DNA of 64,000 nucleotides from Pyricularia pennisetigena (GCF_004337985.1 NC_043741.1:7956819-8020818), one strand, 5' to 3'; counted from the stretch's first letter, positions 1-12,359 are shown. The notes: generated from the letters alone by a model not told the origin. Translations and numbers: made by a program.

Positions 1-1842
1 CTCAGACTAGACCCCCCTGCTCCGCAGTGGGGACTGAACGCTCCATATACCTTTTAGCCACATGGCTTTTCGACCAATTACATTGGCCGAAAAGATCGCG
101 CTCGTTCTAGTCTGAGGACATTTTGTCGCATTTCGCCGTTTATGGCGGTACCACCAACGATAATTTATCGCATTTCGCCGTTTATAACGGTATTATTAAT
201 AATATACCTAATATTGCGATATCGCTAATAATTATTTTATTAATATAAGGATAATTTGTAGTATTTTACCGTTTATAGCGGGTATATATAATATATTCGC
301 AGTATAATAGCAAAAGAAAATGGTGTAACTATAATATATATTTAAATATTTGAATAAAAAAACAAATAAAAATTATAAAACTATATAGTAATTTGCGTTG
401 AATTAATTGGAGTTTGTTGATCACTTGAATGCCGGCCGCGTTTTAATAGCTACTGTATATGGAAAGATATTAAAATATTGAACAAAATCTGTAATTTTTC
501 ATTATATTTGATTTTTATTTTAAATAATAGTATATAATAGTAACTGTAAATGAAATAGCAGTTTTGAAAGCTCAGTGAACCTAATACTGCAAAGTGCATG
601 CAATTATCGGTTAAAATAAAAGTTTTATTAATATTTTTATATAAATTAACAATTTGTTAAAAAATTAAATAATTTACGCAAATATGAGTAGAATGAAAAT
701 ATTTTTGATTGATATATTCCTTTATAAGTTTGTTAATAAACTCTAGACAAGCTTTTTTTCTATAAATTTTATTCAATTAAATAAAGCAAAAAATATAAAA
801 AAACACAAATCTAGCATTTTTTATTATAAAAAAATAAAAAGGGCCGGTATTGTAAATTGGGCTTCACGTTGACGTTTACTTATATATACAATCCATTTTT
901 GCAAACTTTGGTTTTATTAATGTTAAAATTGGTAAAAATATAAAAATATTTCGATTGCAAAATATATATAAAATTGGATACACTTTACCTGTCCGCATAT
1001 TTAACGGCTAAAATAATTAAGTAAACGTACAAAAGTGTAGTATTATATTAAATATATATATGCCACCCCCTACGTGCAAAAACCACAAAATTTGGCTGCA
1101 AAAAAAAATAATATAGAATTAATTAAATAAAGCAAAAAGATTTATAAAATACACATTTAGCATTTTCTTTTATTAAACAATTTTTAAAACCGATATTATA
1201 GGCAGAATTGGATTTGGACGTTTGTTTCTAAACGTGATCGGACTTCTAAAGTCTTGGTTTTTTTATCGTTAAAATTGGTAAAAATATAAACGAGTTTCGA
1301 TTGTAAATTATATACAAAAAAGTATATACTTTGCCTATCCGCCTATTTAACTGTTTATATAAATTCATATATGCACCCAAATTTAGCATAACGGCATATA
1401 AACATATACGACACTCCACGTGCAAAAATTATAAAATTTGGTCAAAAATTAAAAATAATATTAAAAGAAATCGAAAATCGAAAAAACAGTACCGCCATGA
1501 ACGGATTAAGGGCAGGTGGTATCGAATTCGGCCATTATAGCAAATAATAAAATAAATCGAATTGCTGCTAATAGCGGTATTAAACGCTATTTTCAACGAT
1601 ATTTTTCTTTTTTAATATTTTGCGTAATTGTGGAATAATAAAGGAGTGTCGGTCGAAAAAAGGCCAAAAATACCGCCATAAACGGCGAAAATCGACAAAT
1701 TATCCTCAGACCTGAACCAAAGTGTTCTTTGCATGGACCCACAAGTACATTGCAAAGCCGCAATTGAGCCACGAAGTGGAGCGAAGCAAACGGAGTGGAT
1801 CAATTGTGGAGCTTTGGGCTTCAGGGATAAGCCCTGAGACTA
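1..1842 (-). mobile_element. Non-autonomous TIR element, copy 1 (about 1.85 kb)
   Basis: The right edge is the inverted terminus ...GCCCTGAGACTA (ends 1842). The left edge lies inside the other terminus, CTCAGACTAGACCCC at base 1, so a few bases are outside the window. The first ~210 bp match the right terminal module of the 13.8-kb element (inverse of 40740-40951), and about 1585-1842 match its left terminal module (inverse of 27123-27355). The middle is unrelated AT-rich sequence without a convincing gene. A second copy in opposite orientation lies at 24200-26062. Sharing only the ends with a larger coding element is typical of a non-autonomous derivative. It sits inside Gypsy integrase sequence that begins at 1843. 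Confidence 0.8.
830..1445. repeat. Internal direct duplication in the non-autonomous element
   Basis: Two diverged units (about 840-1110 and 1190-1440) share the order: a GGCCGGTAT/ACCGATAT-like start, GTTAAAATTGGTAAAAATAT, TTTCGATTG, ...TTTRCCTRTCCGC, and CACGTGCAAAAAYYAYAAAATTTG-like ends. The same pair occurs in copy 2 at about 24600-25240, so the duplication predates the spread of the family. Confidence 0.6.
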
Positions 1843-1849
1843 TATGAAT

Positions 1850-4260
1850 CGCAATTGCGTATAAATCGTCGGATATATTTGGCTATCCCGTCCCAATAAT
1901 AATTTCGAACCAGGATCGTAAATATGTTATTTCTACCGCAATAACCAATTATTGGGGATTCGTGGGTTCGTTATAAAATTACCGTAATTAAGGGTTCCCA
2001 ATTGGGTAATTAAAAACGGTTTTTATATAATAGCGTACCGGAGGCGTTTATTAAATAATCCGTTATTTATATTATCGTTTCGGCCTCGGGTGGGAATCGT
2101 TTTATATTTTATTAAACCGCGTTACGTTTGTGGGCGTATACCGGGTTTTTTTCCATTATTTCGTTCCAAAACTTTGCTATATAAAGTTATTGGAAAATAA
2201 ATATTTTTTCCGGGACCGCCGGTAATATATTTTATAATAATATTTAAAATATACCAATTATAATTATATTGGGTATTGGGCGTAATAGTATCGTTTTCCT
2301 TTTTTCGCTGGTTTCGTCCTGCTCCCGTTTCGATAGCGCGTCGGGGATTATCGCGTATTTCCCTGGTTAGTATTTTAAAATGTAATTAAATTTGGATAAA
2401 ATTTCGGCCCATCGTATTTACCGTTCCGATATTACCCTCGGTTTCATAAAATATTCGAACGTTTTATAATCCGTGAAAAAAGTGAAAAAAAACGGATGTT
2501 ATGTAATTCCGCCTTTTATATTTGCAAATAATGGACGACCGCGAGCAATTTTTTATTATAAATAATATAATTACGTTGGGCCGTCGTTAATTTAACGGAA
2601 TGGAATATTACCGGTTTTTATAACCCGTTTTTCCTTTTTTGTACCAATACCCCCCCGATAATTGCGCCGGAGCAATCCGTTTTTATTTTCGTTTCCGTTT
2701 CGTCGTTCCATTGGATTAATATTAACGTTTATAAAAATATTTATTTAAATGTTTTAAAAATAACGTTTTTTTCCGGCGTCCATTTCAACGGTATTTCTTT
2801 TTTAATAAATCGAAATAGGGGCGCCGTTAAACCCGAATACCCGTTTATAAAATCCCGGTAAAAATTTGCGAATTTTAGGAAACCGCGTAATTTTTATAAC
2901 CTTGTCGGGGTTTCCCATTCCCGGATCGCCCGTAATTTTTCCGGATCGGTTTTTACGCCTATATTAATATATATGATAAACCCCAAGTATTTAACGGAAA
3001 TAATTGCGAACGCGTTTTTATCGAAATCCAAATTTAAACCCGTTTTTTTTAATTTTCCCAAAATATGGGTAATTTTTCGCCAATAATCCGTTTTGGAACC
3101 GGACGTATAAATTAAAATATCGTCCAAATATATTAATATATAATCGTTTAATATATCCCCGAAAACGCCGTTAATATATCGTTGGAACGTGGCCGGAGCG
3201 CCCGTTAATCCGAATAAATATATTAATTATTCGAATAACCCGAATTTTGTGCGAAAAACTGTAAAATGTTTATTTTTTTCGGCCACGCGTAATTTATGGA
3301 AAATTGCGCGTACGTTTATTTTAATAAATTATTTTGCTCCGGATAAGGAGCGGAATATTTTTTTAATTAATAGTAAAAAGTACCGGTCCTATATTATAAT
3401 AGCGTTTAATATTTTATAATCGACGTATAAACGCCATTTTCCAAACATTTTCCGGATTATTAGGACCGGGGTTACGGTTAACGACGCGTTTATTCGGATT
3501 TATCCTTTATTTATTATATCGATTATTTATCGTCGTAATTCCAGCAATTAATCGCGCGGTATATGGTATAACCGGCCGTATAATAACGGCGGGGATTTAC
3601 CGTCGTTATCCTTTTAAATCCGGATATAATAGTCCAATTCGCCTTTATGCGGGGGTAAAACCGAAATTTTGCCGTCGTTAAATAAATTTTCGAAATTTTT
3701 TAATTTTGCGGGTAACGTAGCCGGGGGCCTTGCGTCGTTTTTATTTACCGCTATTAAAGTTAAAACCCGGATTATATTTCGTAATAAAATAAAAACGAAT
3801 TCCATTTATTTATTCGTATTTTTTTTTGTTTTTCGGGCCGCGGCCAGGAATACGTTGTTTATAATTACCGTAAATTTCCTGTTTTTAGGACGTAAGGACA
3901 ACTTTTGCACGAATAACCCTTTAACGGATTTTATTTTTAATTTTCCCTGGTTTGGGTTAAATACCGTTTTCCGGTAAATTATCCAAAAAAATCCCAAAAA
4001 TAAATCCCGCGTTAATCCCGGAATTATATAAAAGGATATCGGCGCGGATTAACCGTCGATATTTACGTCGCAATTACCCATTTCCCGTAAATAGGTTTAT
4101 ATTCGTCCCGTTACCGTGCCCAACCGGCGGATTTATAGTAAAAAAACCTTTATTATTCCCAATTTTTCGGTATAATTTTTATTTATAACCGCGTAATATT
4201 CGCACCCTAAATCCATTTGTACAATAATAAATTTCGTCAAATTAATTAAAACCGGGATAA
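1850..4260 (-). pseudogene. Gypsy pol remnant: protease, RT, RNase H, integrase N-terminus
   Basis: Reading from the 5' (right) side. Around 4260-4020 is a retropepsin-like stretch with a D-L-G-C core and a later LTRDLFLGFFWI motif resembling the second half of retroviral-type proteases. Around 3480-2890 is reverse transcriptase: GKWRLYVDYKILNA, then FGLTGAPATFQRYING, then the active site YLDDILIY near 3130. Around 2760-2300 is RNase H, beginning KTDCSGAIIGG and ending near a PGKYAIIPDALS motif. Around 2000-1850 is the integrase zinc-binding domain with H-x3-G and R-NYYWDG features. Interrupting stops are mostly TAA/TAG at expected Gln. The gene is dead as read and is cut by the TIR element at 1842. 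Confidence 0.85.
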
Positions 4261-4289
4261 AAAATGGTCGATTATTTATTATAATTTGT

Positions 4290-5400
4290 ATTTTTTTTAA
4301 TTATTTTTCCGATTTATATTTATCAGTGTATTATTGGGTGGTCCGGGCCCGTTGCGTCGGTTTTTCCCTGGGTTAAAATTGTGGCCCAGGGTTAATTTTT
4401 TCCTTTTTCGGGATTGTTTGGCGTTGGACGTATAACCGGTATAAACTGGTAATTTTAAACGTAATGGGAGGCGGACCCGCAACGGAAATAGGCCTTTATT
4501 CTACGGCGTCGTTGGAATTTTTAAACGGATATTTATAAAATTTTATCCTTTTTTTTATTTCCATCCAATCGGCGCTTTTTTTTTACCAACGTTATAACGG
4601 TTTCGGTTAACCTTTATTATTAATACGCCCGTTATTATTATATTTTTTAAAATTATTTATAAGGAGTTTGGAAAAAAGGCGTTCCGTTTTTGGCCGAAAC
4701 GTTTATTTAAATTAATAATTTCCAAATTTTGGGTAATATAGCGGTATATAGCGATAAATCCGTGGTAGGAATCGGAAACGATACCCTTTTTTACCGACGC
4801 CTCCTTTATCCGGTTAAAGACCCGGAAACGCAAATAATTGGCCCGTATTTCGTTTAATTATTCGAAACCCCCGGCCGCAATAAGGAGGCGATCGAATTTG
4901 GTAAAAAAATGTGCGAACGATTCGCCGTATCGTATTCGGAATACCTTTAATTCGGCGAAGGTTTGGACCTTTTTATAAAGGTCGTCGTACGTACGTCCCA
5001 AATATTCGATAAAATTTTCGTAATTATACCCTTTTCCCGTACCTTTTACCTCGTAAAAAAAACGGACGATATTTTATATTATCGTGGTAAAATTAAATTA
5101 TATTTATTCGAATTAATCGCGCTGGTTCCCGACAAATTCCGCGTCGCGTATTAATTTATACGAAATAATTTATTTCCAAATTGTAAACGCAGCCGGCGCG
5201 CCGTCGTATAATGGGGGGTCGCGTAAAAATTTTTTTTTAAGGCGTTATTTTTACGCGATCGCGCCTGCGTTTAAAAAATATAATTGCATTTAAACGATAC
5301 GTTTTTCCAATATCGCGATATTCGCGACCAGGTTTTGGTAAAAATCGTAAATTTCACCTCCCGGGCCTGGTTTTGGGTTAATTATTATTATATTTAAATT
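4290..5400 (-). pseudogene. Probable Gypsy gag region
   Basis: The stretch lies between the 5' LTR and the protease on the minus strand, where gag belongs. A basic segment near 4480-4300 (rich in Lys/Arg/Asn with a GH pair) may be the nucleocapsid part, but no intact CCHC zinc knuckle can be read. The assignment rests on position and composition. Confidence 0.4.
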
Positions 5401-5414
5401 CGAGCATTAGGAAA

Positions 5415-5602
5415 TATTATAAGGTAAACTAACGGCCTTAAAACCGTTAAATATCCTTATTGATATTATTATTAACGTTGGGGAAGAAGGGAGGAAAAGG
5501 TGTATGTCCGGGTCGTGGTAATGTCCTTCCCTTTATATATTATCCCTAACCCGCTCTTATATCTTATTACGTAATACGTGCCTTAGGCACGAATCTATAG
5601 TA
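5415..5602 (-). repeat. Gypsy LTR (188 bp)
   Basis: Aligns base for base with 26634-26821. That copy begins TGTTATAGGGTAAGCC, giving the LTR start. The right ends agree through AATYTATARTA, consistent with a TG...CA terminus altered by RIP. Shared landmarks are AACGGCCTTAARACCG, GGGAGGAAAAGGT, CCGGGTCGTGGTAAT and TTATTACGTAATACGT. Confidence 0.75.
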
Positions 5603-6113
5603 GAAACGACAAATGCTTTAATATAATATATTAATATAATAAGTTAATATTTCCTTTTATTTAATTGCGACAATTGTTACAATCCTTATATTAATAAATC
5701 GTATTATTTATTATATTGTAACAGCTGTTACAATTTTTTGCGGTAATACCAAACAATTATTGTTACAATATAATAATTGTTATTATTTGGCGTTTATCCT
5801 TTTATATATTTTGTAATAACGGGTATAATCTAAGTTATTAATTTATTTTTTTTCAATCGCCGACGTACTCGGGTTTTTAATTTATTTTAAAATAAATAAC
5901 CCCGGTAAATAAATTAAAAGTAATAAAATGCCCGTTTGGCAAAAAACCTCGGCCTCCGTACCGGATATATTTAACGATAGGGGTATTAAACCTATTTTGG
6001 ATAATTTGGCAAATTGGCGTCGTTTTCCCCCTATCCCCCCTTTTATCCGCCAAAACGATATTAATTTCCGCGGGTTAAAAATATTTGCAAATAAATTTAA
6101 ACCAGTTATAATT

Positions 6114-6752
6114 TGTGAATATGGTTAGCGCAGGGTTAATTATATTAACTACCTTGCATTATTTTATAACGGCTAACACGGGCTAATTTTATTAATTACC
6201 TTGCATCGAATAAATAAATAAATAACAAATAAAACGTATACGCGTTTATACATACAAAGCTTTATATATTACGTCTTTATTTATAATTTCAACAACAAAA
6301 CAAATACGTCATATATAATTTAGTTTAATGGTATAATGCACGTACCATAATCTATATCATATATACGTTGAAGTGCGTGGGTTCGAATCCCGTTGTGGTC
6401 GCAGATTTTCTGTGCATGCATAAGCACAATGGGCCGTTAGGATCAATAGGTCGGCAGGTTAGTCACATGAATAAGGCCAAATCATGTGACGTGACCCCGC
6501 ATTCCGGACATCCGGATCGAAGATCTGCACCTACGGATTCGAACACGTAATTCACAATTTAACCTTAGATTTATCACCTTTAAAACCTTCATCGATTTAA
6601 CGATTTAACGAATCGATTGTGCAATAATATATTATTTCTATTACCCGTTAGCAGACGGTTATTTACCATTTTAACGTTCCAACAGCCTTATACGTAATCC
6701 ACCTTTCCCCGCGTTTAAGATTAAGCTTATTTTATCTCCTAACCTTTTTACA
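6114..6752 (+). repeat. Copia 5' LTR
   Basis: Starts TGTGAATATGGTTAGCGC and ends with CA at 6752; 639 bp. It matches the 3' LTR at 11587-12228 and the inverted solo LTR at 16209-16857. The central GC-richer half contains a tRNA-like block followed by a conserved block (CATGCATAAGCACAATGGGC and beyond). Confidence 0.92.
6319..6403 (+). promoter_or_regulatory. tRNA-like block in the 5' LTR (possible Pol III A and B boxes)
   Basis: TTTAGTTTAATGGTATAATGC resembles a tRNA D-arm (A box) in RIP-altered form. GTGGGTTCGAATCCCGT is a canonical T-arm (B box), with a 5-bp stem including two G-U pairs and TTCGAAT loop. GTGGTCGCA follows as a 3' acceptor-like end. An ACGTA...TACGT pair between them could be an anticodon stem around an enlarged loop. 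No matching 5' acceptor strand is visible, so this is tRNA-derived sequence and not an intact tRNA gene. Confidence 0.6.
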
Positions 6753-6772
6753 GGTTATAAACCCGGATTAGC
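6753..6772 (+). other. Candidate Copia primer-binding site
   Basis: Immediately after the LTR, GGTTATAAACCCGG matches the reverse complement of the anticodon arm of initiator tRNA-Met (GGTTATGAGCCCAG from general knowledge), except for three transitions. This would be half-tRNA priming, as described for other Copia elements. The downstream half matches poorly. Confidence 0.5.
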
Positions 6773-7122
6773 TCATACCAACGAAATCGATACCAATACC
6801 ATCTAATCCATCGATTATTTTTCAGCCCTATCTCGGATTAGCCCGAGTTTTATACCATTCGATAGCTCTATTCACGCTTTATCTAACGGTATAACTATCG
6901 AAACCGGAATCGCACGCGCTGTCGAGATAACCCGACCTTTACCCATACCTACCTATATACCTCAACAAACACTCGCCTATATTTTCACCGCTATTCGTCC
7001 TATTGATACGAGACCTATACCGTCCGAAAGCCTTTTCCAAGACCTATTCAATCAAATAACCTTTCGACCCTTACCCCGACCGTTACCGAAATACAATACA
7101 AATAAGAAACCCTTTATTCAAA

Positions 7123-10100
7123 ATGGCTACTTTCGACAAAATCTCAATGGTAACCCTTAAAGGCACCGAGAATTACGTTATCTGGGTTATTCGTGCTTAA
7201 GCGGCCTTGGAAATGAAGGGACTCGCATGTACCCTGGAGCAAAAGGAGGGAATTATTATTAGTTTCGATGCTAATAATAATATGGAACCCACTGGTATCC
7301 CCAATGGTATCCTGAATGGTAATAATACCTTTAAACCTCTGGATTATAAAAAGAAAGATACGCAAGCTTTAGCCACTATAAAATTGCTGTGCGATAATGG
7401 ACCTCTTTTACATATAAAAGGATGCATTTTTGCGTACGAAGCCTGGAATAAATTAAAAAATCTATATAATCCCGAAGGCTTTATTTCGGATTACCTTTTA
7501 CTAAAAGGAATTTTTCTCGGCCGTACCAGAGTCATTCGATAATATCGAGGCTTATTTAAATAAAATAACAGAGTTATATTTAACTCTGAAATCTAAAGGT
7601 TTAATTACCCAAAATAAGTTTGTTATAGCCTGGGTTTTAAACAATTTAGATGAAAGTTGGACCTCTTTTGCACAAAATATTATCCAAACTTTACGGAATG
7701 ATTCAGATAAATATACGGTAGATTTACTTTTTGCCAACATTTTAGATAAATGCCGTGGTGAGGATAATATTAATAAACATTATACCGTATCGTTGAATGA
7801 ACTTTTTACCTTTAATAAAGTTAATAATCAGGTAAATTTTTTATCCATTAATAATTATAATCATAATTATAATTATAACTATAATTATGATAATAACTAC
7901 CCCAATAACGGGAATAAAGCTGATAAATTGAATTTGGGACACTACTGTTTTACAACGTTTGTTCCAAATTTAATTTATTCTGACTTTAATCCACATATTA
8001 TATTGCACTCTACTATAAAATCCTCCAATTTTATTATAGACAATGCAGCAACAATTTATACATGTTGCAATATATAATATTTAACAGACGTTAAAAATAT
8101 AGATACGACTGTTAAATGGGGTAATGCTTCCCACTTAAATATAAATAAAATGGGAACTATAAAAGTCAAATTCAATGATACAGGTATAATAAAAACCATA
8201 AATAACGTGTACTATATACCAGAATTTGGGCTCAATATACTTTCTGTTGCACAACTACATAACTATATTATAACTTTTATAAACAATCAAGTAATAGTGA
8301 TATATAAAAAACATAAATATAAAATAACAGAAGGTTATAAAAATAATGGGCTATATATTCTACCTACCCAAATTGTGGAAAATAATTATATATTATATGC
8401 GGAAGAAAAGTCGAATAATAACGATATTTTTTCCAATGCAATATATAAATTACACGTTAAATATGGGCATATAGGGTTAACACCCCTATTGCAATTAATC
8501 AACATAAATAAAATAAAGATATCCAAAGACGATATATATATTTATAGTAAATATACGTGTGAGATTTGCTTAACTGCAAAATCCAATCGGAAAATAAACA
8601 GGATTTCTGCAAATATTATAAATTATAATATATTAGACAGAATCCATTCCGATTTAGGTGGACCCATAAATCTACCCACGTATAGTTATTATAAATGTTA
8701 CATAACGTTCTGGATAAAAAGTCACGTTATTTACGTGCTGCATTGTTAAAAACAAAGGCTAATGCCCTAAAGGTATTCAATATATATAAAAAACAAATGG
8801 ATAATTATACCGTTAATATAAATGGTAAAAGAACAATAAAAAAGTTTTTTACCGATAATGGAGGCGAATATATAAATAACCAATTTAAAATTGCGTTATA
8901 AAATAACGGTATTATACACCATTTTACGCCTGCATATACAAAAAAGCAAAATGGGTTAATAGAACGTATAAATTTAACCCTATTTAATAAGGTCAGGGCT
9001 ATGCTATTTAATAGTAAAGCACCTAATTATTTATGGGGTGAGGCTTTATTAGCCGCTGTATACGTATATAATAACACCCCACATACGGTTTTAAATATGC
9101 AAACGCCAGCCAATATATTTCACAATATAAGTGAAAATAATATAAATAATAATGCAATTCACGTAAATAATTATATGTAACCTTGGGGATATATTATTCA
9201 CCATAACGATAACCATAATAAAGAGAAGCTTGAACCTCGAAATAAAATTGGTATTTTAGTAGGTTTTACACCTAATATAAAAATATATAAAATATGGGAC
9301 ACATATAAAAGGAAATGTCTCCTGGTCAGGGATATTACCTTTATAACGGATAAATTTTATCCACATATAAACGAAAATACCAATATTAATAATAATAACA
9401 TAAACGAGGTCGAATTCTCTTTACCAGATTTCGAGGTAAATCCAGTAAATAATACAAATATAAATAAAGATAATAACGTTAACAAAAATAACATTAATAA
9501 CGTTAATAACGCGAATAACGTTAATAATGCTGATAAAAACAGCGTTGTTACCAATAACAAAAAATCCCAAAGCAGCTAACAATTCCTCTATAAAAATAAA
9601 CACAAAAGATAAACCCCCAATAAATTCTGCAGAATATAAAATATATAATGACGTTCTATTTACGATACCTAATATTAATAAATCGTTAAAATCTAATTTT
9701 AACGAAGATAATTACGTATTAATAACAAATTCGTTAATAGAACCGAATACCTATAAACAAGCCATGGAAAACCAAAATTGGGAAAATTGGCTGCAGGTTT
9801 GCAAAGACGAAAATAATAGCTTAACAAAATCCAATACCTTTACTATAATGGATTTACCTCCAAATAAAATAGCTATAACTGGGCGCTGGGTTTTTAAGAA
9901 AAAACCCTTAAATAATATAAATAATACTCGTTTTATTACGGATATTAATAAACGGTATCGTTATAGAACCAAATGGGTAGTACAGGGATTCCACAAAATT
10001 ATGGGTGTTAATTACCTGGATACCTTTTCTACAACTTGTAAAACAGAAACCTGGCATATATTTATAATGCTAGCATTATATAAAGGGTGGTACGTTATTT

Positions 10101-11512
10101 AATATGACGTTAAAAACGCGTTTTTACACGCAAATATTAATACCGAAATATATATAAAGTTACCTACAGGGCTATATACAGATAAAAAGTATATAAATAA
10201 AGTGGGTAAATTAAATAAAGCCCTGTATGGTTTAAAACAAGCGCCTAAATTTTGGTATAAATACCTTACCAAAACGCTGATAAAACTAGGTTTTACTGTT
10301 TTCCCATACGACGAAAGCGTATATATAAACCAAAATAATAATAACCAATTTTTTAGTATTATTATGGTTTGCCACGTCGACGATATTTTGGCATTTAATG
10401 CCGATTTATCGTTATTGGATATTCTTTATAAAGAATTATCCAAATATATAAAAATAAAATGTATGGGACCTGTATCCAATTTTTTGGGTAACAGGATAAC
10501 TATGAATAAAAACAATAAAACCGCTTTTATTAGCCAGGGAGATTATACCAATAAAATATTGAATAAATTCAATATTATAAATAACGAAAAACCTTCTACT
10601 ATTCCGGGGGTACCAGGTTTAAAATTCGATATAAATAAACATAAAGCTACAAAAAAGGAAATTAAAGATTTCCAACAGAAAGTAGGCTTATTACTATATT
10701 TAGCAATAAAAAGCCGCTCAGATATAACATATTGCACGTGCCTAGCCGCCAGGTTTATGGCTAATCCTGGGGCTGAACATTTCAAAATTTTTGAAAATGT
10801 TTTTAAATATTTGCTAAAAAATCCCATTTTTGGCCTACAATATAACGTTAATAATATATCCCAATATAACGTTAACAATAACGGATCTAATAAAAATAAC
10901 GTTAACGAAAAGTTAATAAATAATACAAATAATATAAATAATATAAACCTGCAGGATAAAAGCCAAAATAACGATAATACAATATTTATTAAGGGATATA
11001 TAGACTCTGATTGGGCTAACGACCTAAATTAAAGACGTTCCATTACTGGATATATATTTAGCCTGTCCAACAATTATAATATAAATAACGATAACAATAT
11101 AATAAGTTGGACTTTTCAACTTTAGAAAACGGTAGTTTTATCGTCGACTGAAGCTGAGTATATGGCTTTACGGGACGCCGTTAAAAAAGCCATATATTTA
11201 AATAATATGCTAAATTATATAAATAATCATTTAAAGTTGGGTTTTAACATTAAAACCCCTTTAATTTTAGTGGATAATACGCTTACGATAAAGCTCGTGG
11301 AAAACCCGGAATTTTACAAAAGATCTAAGCATATCGATATAATATATCATTTTAGCCGCGAAGCTATAAATAATAATTTAGTTGAGTTAAAATATATACC
11401 AACTAAGTTAAATATAGCTGATTTTTTAACGAAATTAGTACCCGGACCTTTGCATAAGGATTTATTATCCTATGCAAATATCAATAACGGTGCAGAATAT
11501 AACGATAAATAA
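7123..11512 (+). pseudogene. Copia gag-pol polyprotein, RIP-inactivated
   Basis: Starts MATFDKISMVTLKGTENYV at 7123. Gag runs to about 7900 and ends in an Asn/Tyr-rich tract; no CCHC knuckle is visible. The protease core near 8030 reads FIIDNAATIYTC where DSGAT is expected. Integrase: GAG-pre-integrase His/Cys module around 8445-8580 (LHVKYGHIG, CEIC), then SDLGGPI and FTDNGGEY. RT: GRWVFKKK, YGLKQAPKFWY near 10230, and CHVDDILAF near 10380. RNase H: DSDWAND, SSTEAEYMAL and an FLTKLVPGPLH end. Stops occur at 7198, 8075, 8899, 9178, 10100, 11030 and 11123, all TAA or TAG, most of them where Gln is expected. Frameshifts lie near 7510, 8705 and 9540. It is not functional as read. Confidence 0.93.
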
Positions 11513-11575
11513 ATAAATAAATAAATAAAACGTATCCACTCGATAATTTGTTTATTATTTTATATAATAAATAAA

Positions 11576-11586
11576 TTACGGGGGTA
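11576..11586 (+). other. Copia polypurine tract
   Basis: A GGGGG run lies directly upstream of the 3' LTR start (TGTGAACATGG at 11587), where plus-strand DNA synthesis is primed in LTR retrotransposons. Confidence 0.6.
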
Positions 11587-12228
11587 TGTGAACATGGCTA
11601 GCGCAGGGCTAATTATATTAGCTACCCTGCACTATCTTATAACGGCTAGCACGGGCTAATTTTATTAGTCACCCTGCATCGAATAAATAAATAAATAACA
11701 AATAAAACGTATACGCGTTTATACACACAAAACTTTATATATTACGTCTTTGGTCATAGTTTTAACAGCAGAACAAATACGTTATATATAGCTTAGTTTA
11801 ATGGAATAATGCACGTACCATAATCTATATTATATATACGTTATTAAAATGCGTGGGTTCGAATCCCGTTGTGGTCGCAGATTTTCTGTGCATGCATAAG
11901 CACAATGGGCCGTTAGGATCAATAGGTCGGCAGGTTAGTCACATGAATAAGGCCAAATCATGTGACGTGACCCCGCAGTCCGGACATCCGGATCGAAGAT
12001 CTGCACCTACGGATTCGAACACGTAATTTATAACTTAGCCTTAGATTTATCACCTTCATAACCTTCATCGATTTAACGATTTAACGAATCGATTGTGTAA
12101 CAATATATTATTTCTATTACCCGCTAGCAGACGGTTATTTGCCATTTCAACGTTCCATTAGCCTTATACGTGATCCACCTTTCCCCGCGTTCAAGATTAA
12201 GTTTATTTTATCTCCTAACCTCCTCATA
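11587..12228 (+). repeat. Copia 3' LTR
   Basis: Starts TGTGAACATGGCTAGCGC and ends CCTCCTCATA, with the terminal CA altered to TA by comparison with the solo LTR. Includes a tRNA-like block at about 11789-11879 with the same B box, and a TAGCTTAG D-arm better preserved than in the 5' LTR. Confidence 0.92.
11789..11879 (+). promoter_or_regulatory. tRNA-like block in the 3' LTR
   Basis: TAGCTTAGTTTAATGG (A-box-like) and GGGTTCGAATCCC (B box), ending GTGGTCGCA. Same architecture as in the other two LTRs. Confidence 0.6.
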
Positions 12229-12333
12229 TAATTCCCATATTTTATACCACAATATTAATTTATTTGCGGATAATAACCACCGGATAAAATTTAAAAAACG
12301 GCGATTTAAAATTTAAAACCGCTAATTATAGAC

Positions 12334-12359
12334 TATATATATATATATATATATATATA
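12334..12359. repeat. (AT)n microsatellite
   Basis: A run of alternating TA within the SNF2-like gene of copy A. Copy B has only a short ATATATAT at the matching place (about 32927), so it expanded after the copies separated. Confidence 0.9.

Larger units (their letters stand above)
1843..5602 (-). mobile_element. Ty3/Gypsy LTR retrotransposon, 5' portion, RIP-degraded
   Basis: Read on the minus strand, the order is LTR (5415-5602), gag-like region, protease, reverse transcriptase, RNase H and integrase zinc-binding domain, which is the Ty3/Gypsy order. The frame stops at 1842, where copy 1 of the TIR element begins, so the integrase core and 3' LTR are either displaced beyond the left window edge or lost. 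On the right the LTR abuts copy A of the large TIR element at the position matching about 32310 of copy B. Confidence 0.85.
6114..12228 (+). mobile_element. Full-length Ty1/Copia retrotransposon
   Basis: Two LTRs (6114-6752 and 11587-12228), a primer-binding site, gag-pol in Copia order (protease, integrase, RT, RNase H) and a G-run polypurine tract just before the 3' LTR. The 5-bp TAATT lies on both sides (6109-6113 and 12229-12233). Copy B has the unoccupied site GTTATAATTCCC near 32820, so the insertion is exact. It interrupts the SNF2-like gene of copy A. It is less degraded than the surrounding elements, suggesting later arrival, but carries at least seven in-frame stops and three frameshifts. 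Confidence 0.95.

Noticed and set aside
1331..1540. Similar 69- and 73-codon frames in copies 1 and 2 of the non-autonomous element (second at 24502-24723)
   Set aside because: They begin with TTG or have no clear ATG, have basic low-complexity content and are similar only because the element copies are similar.
2894..3127. Open frames on the plus strand across the Gypsy region (for example 3189-3419 and 3669-3977)
   Set aside because: They are shadows of the minus-strand pol, where RT, RNase H and protease motifs are in order.
6368..6550. 60-codon open frame (MKCVGSNPVVV...) repeated in Copia LTRs, also at 16417-16599 minus
   Set aside because: It is a translation of the tRNA-like block and the conserved LTR segment. 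It recurs because the LTR is repeated; no gene features.
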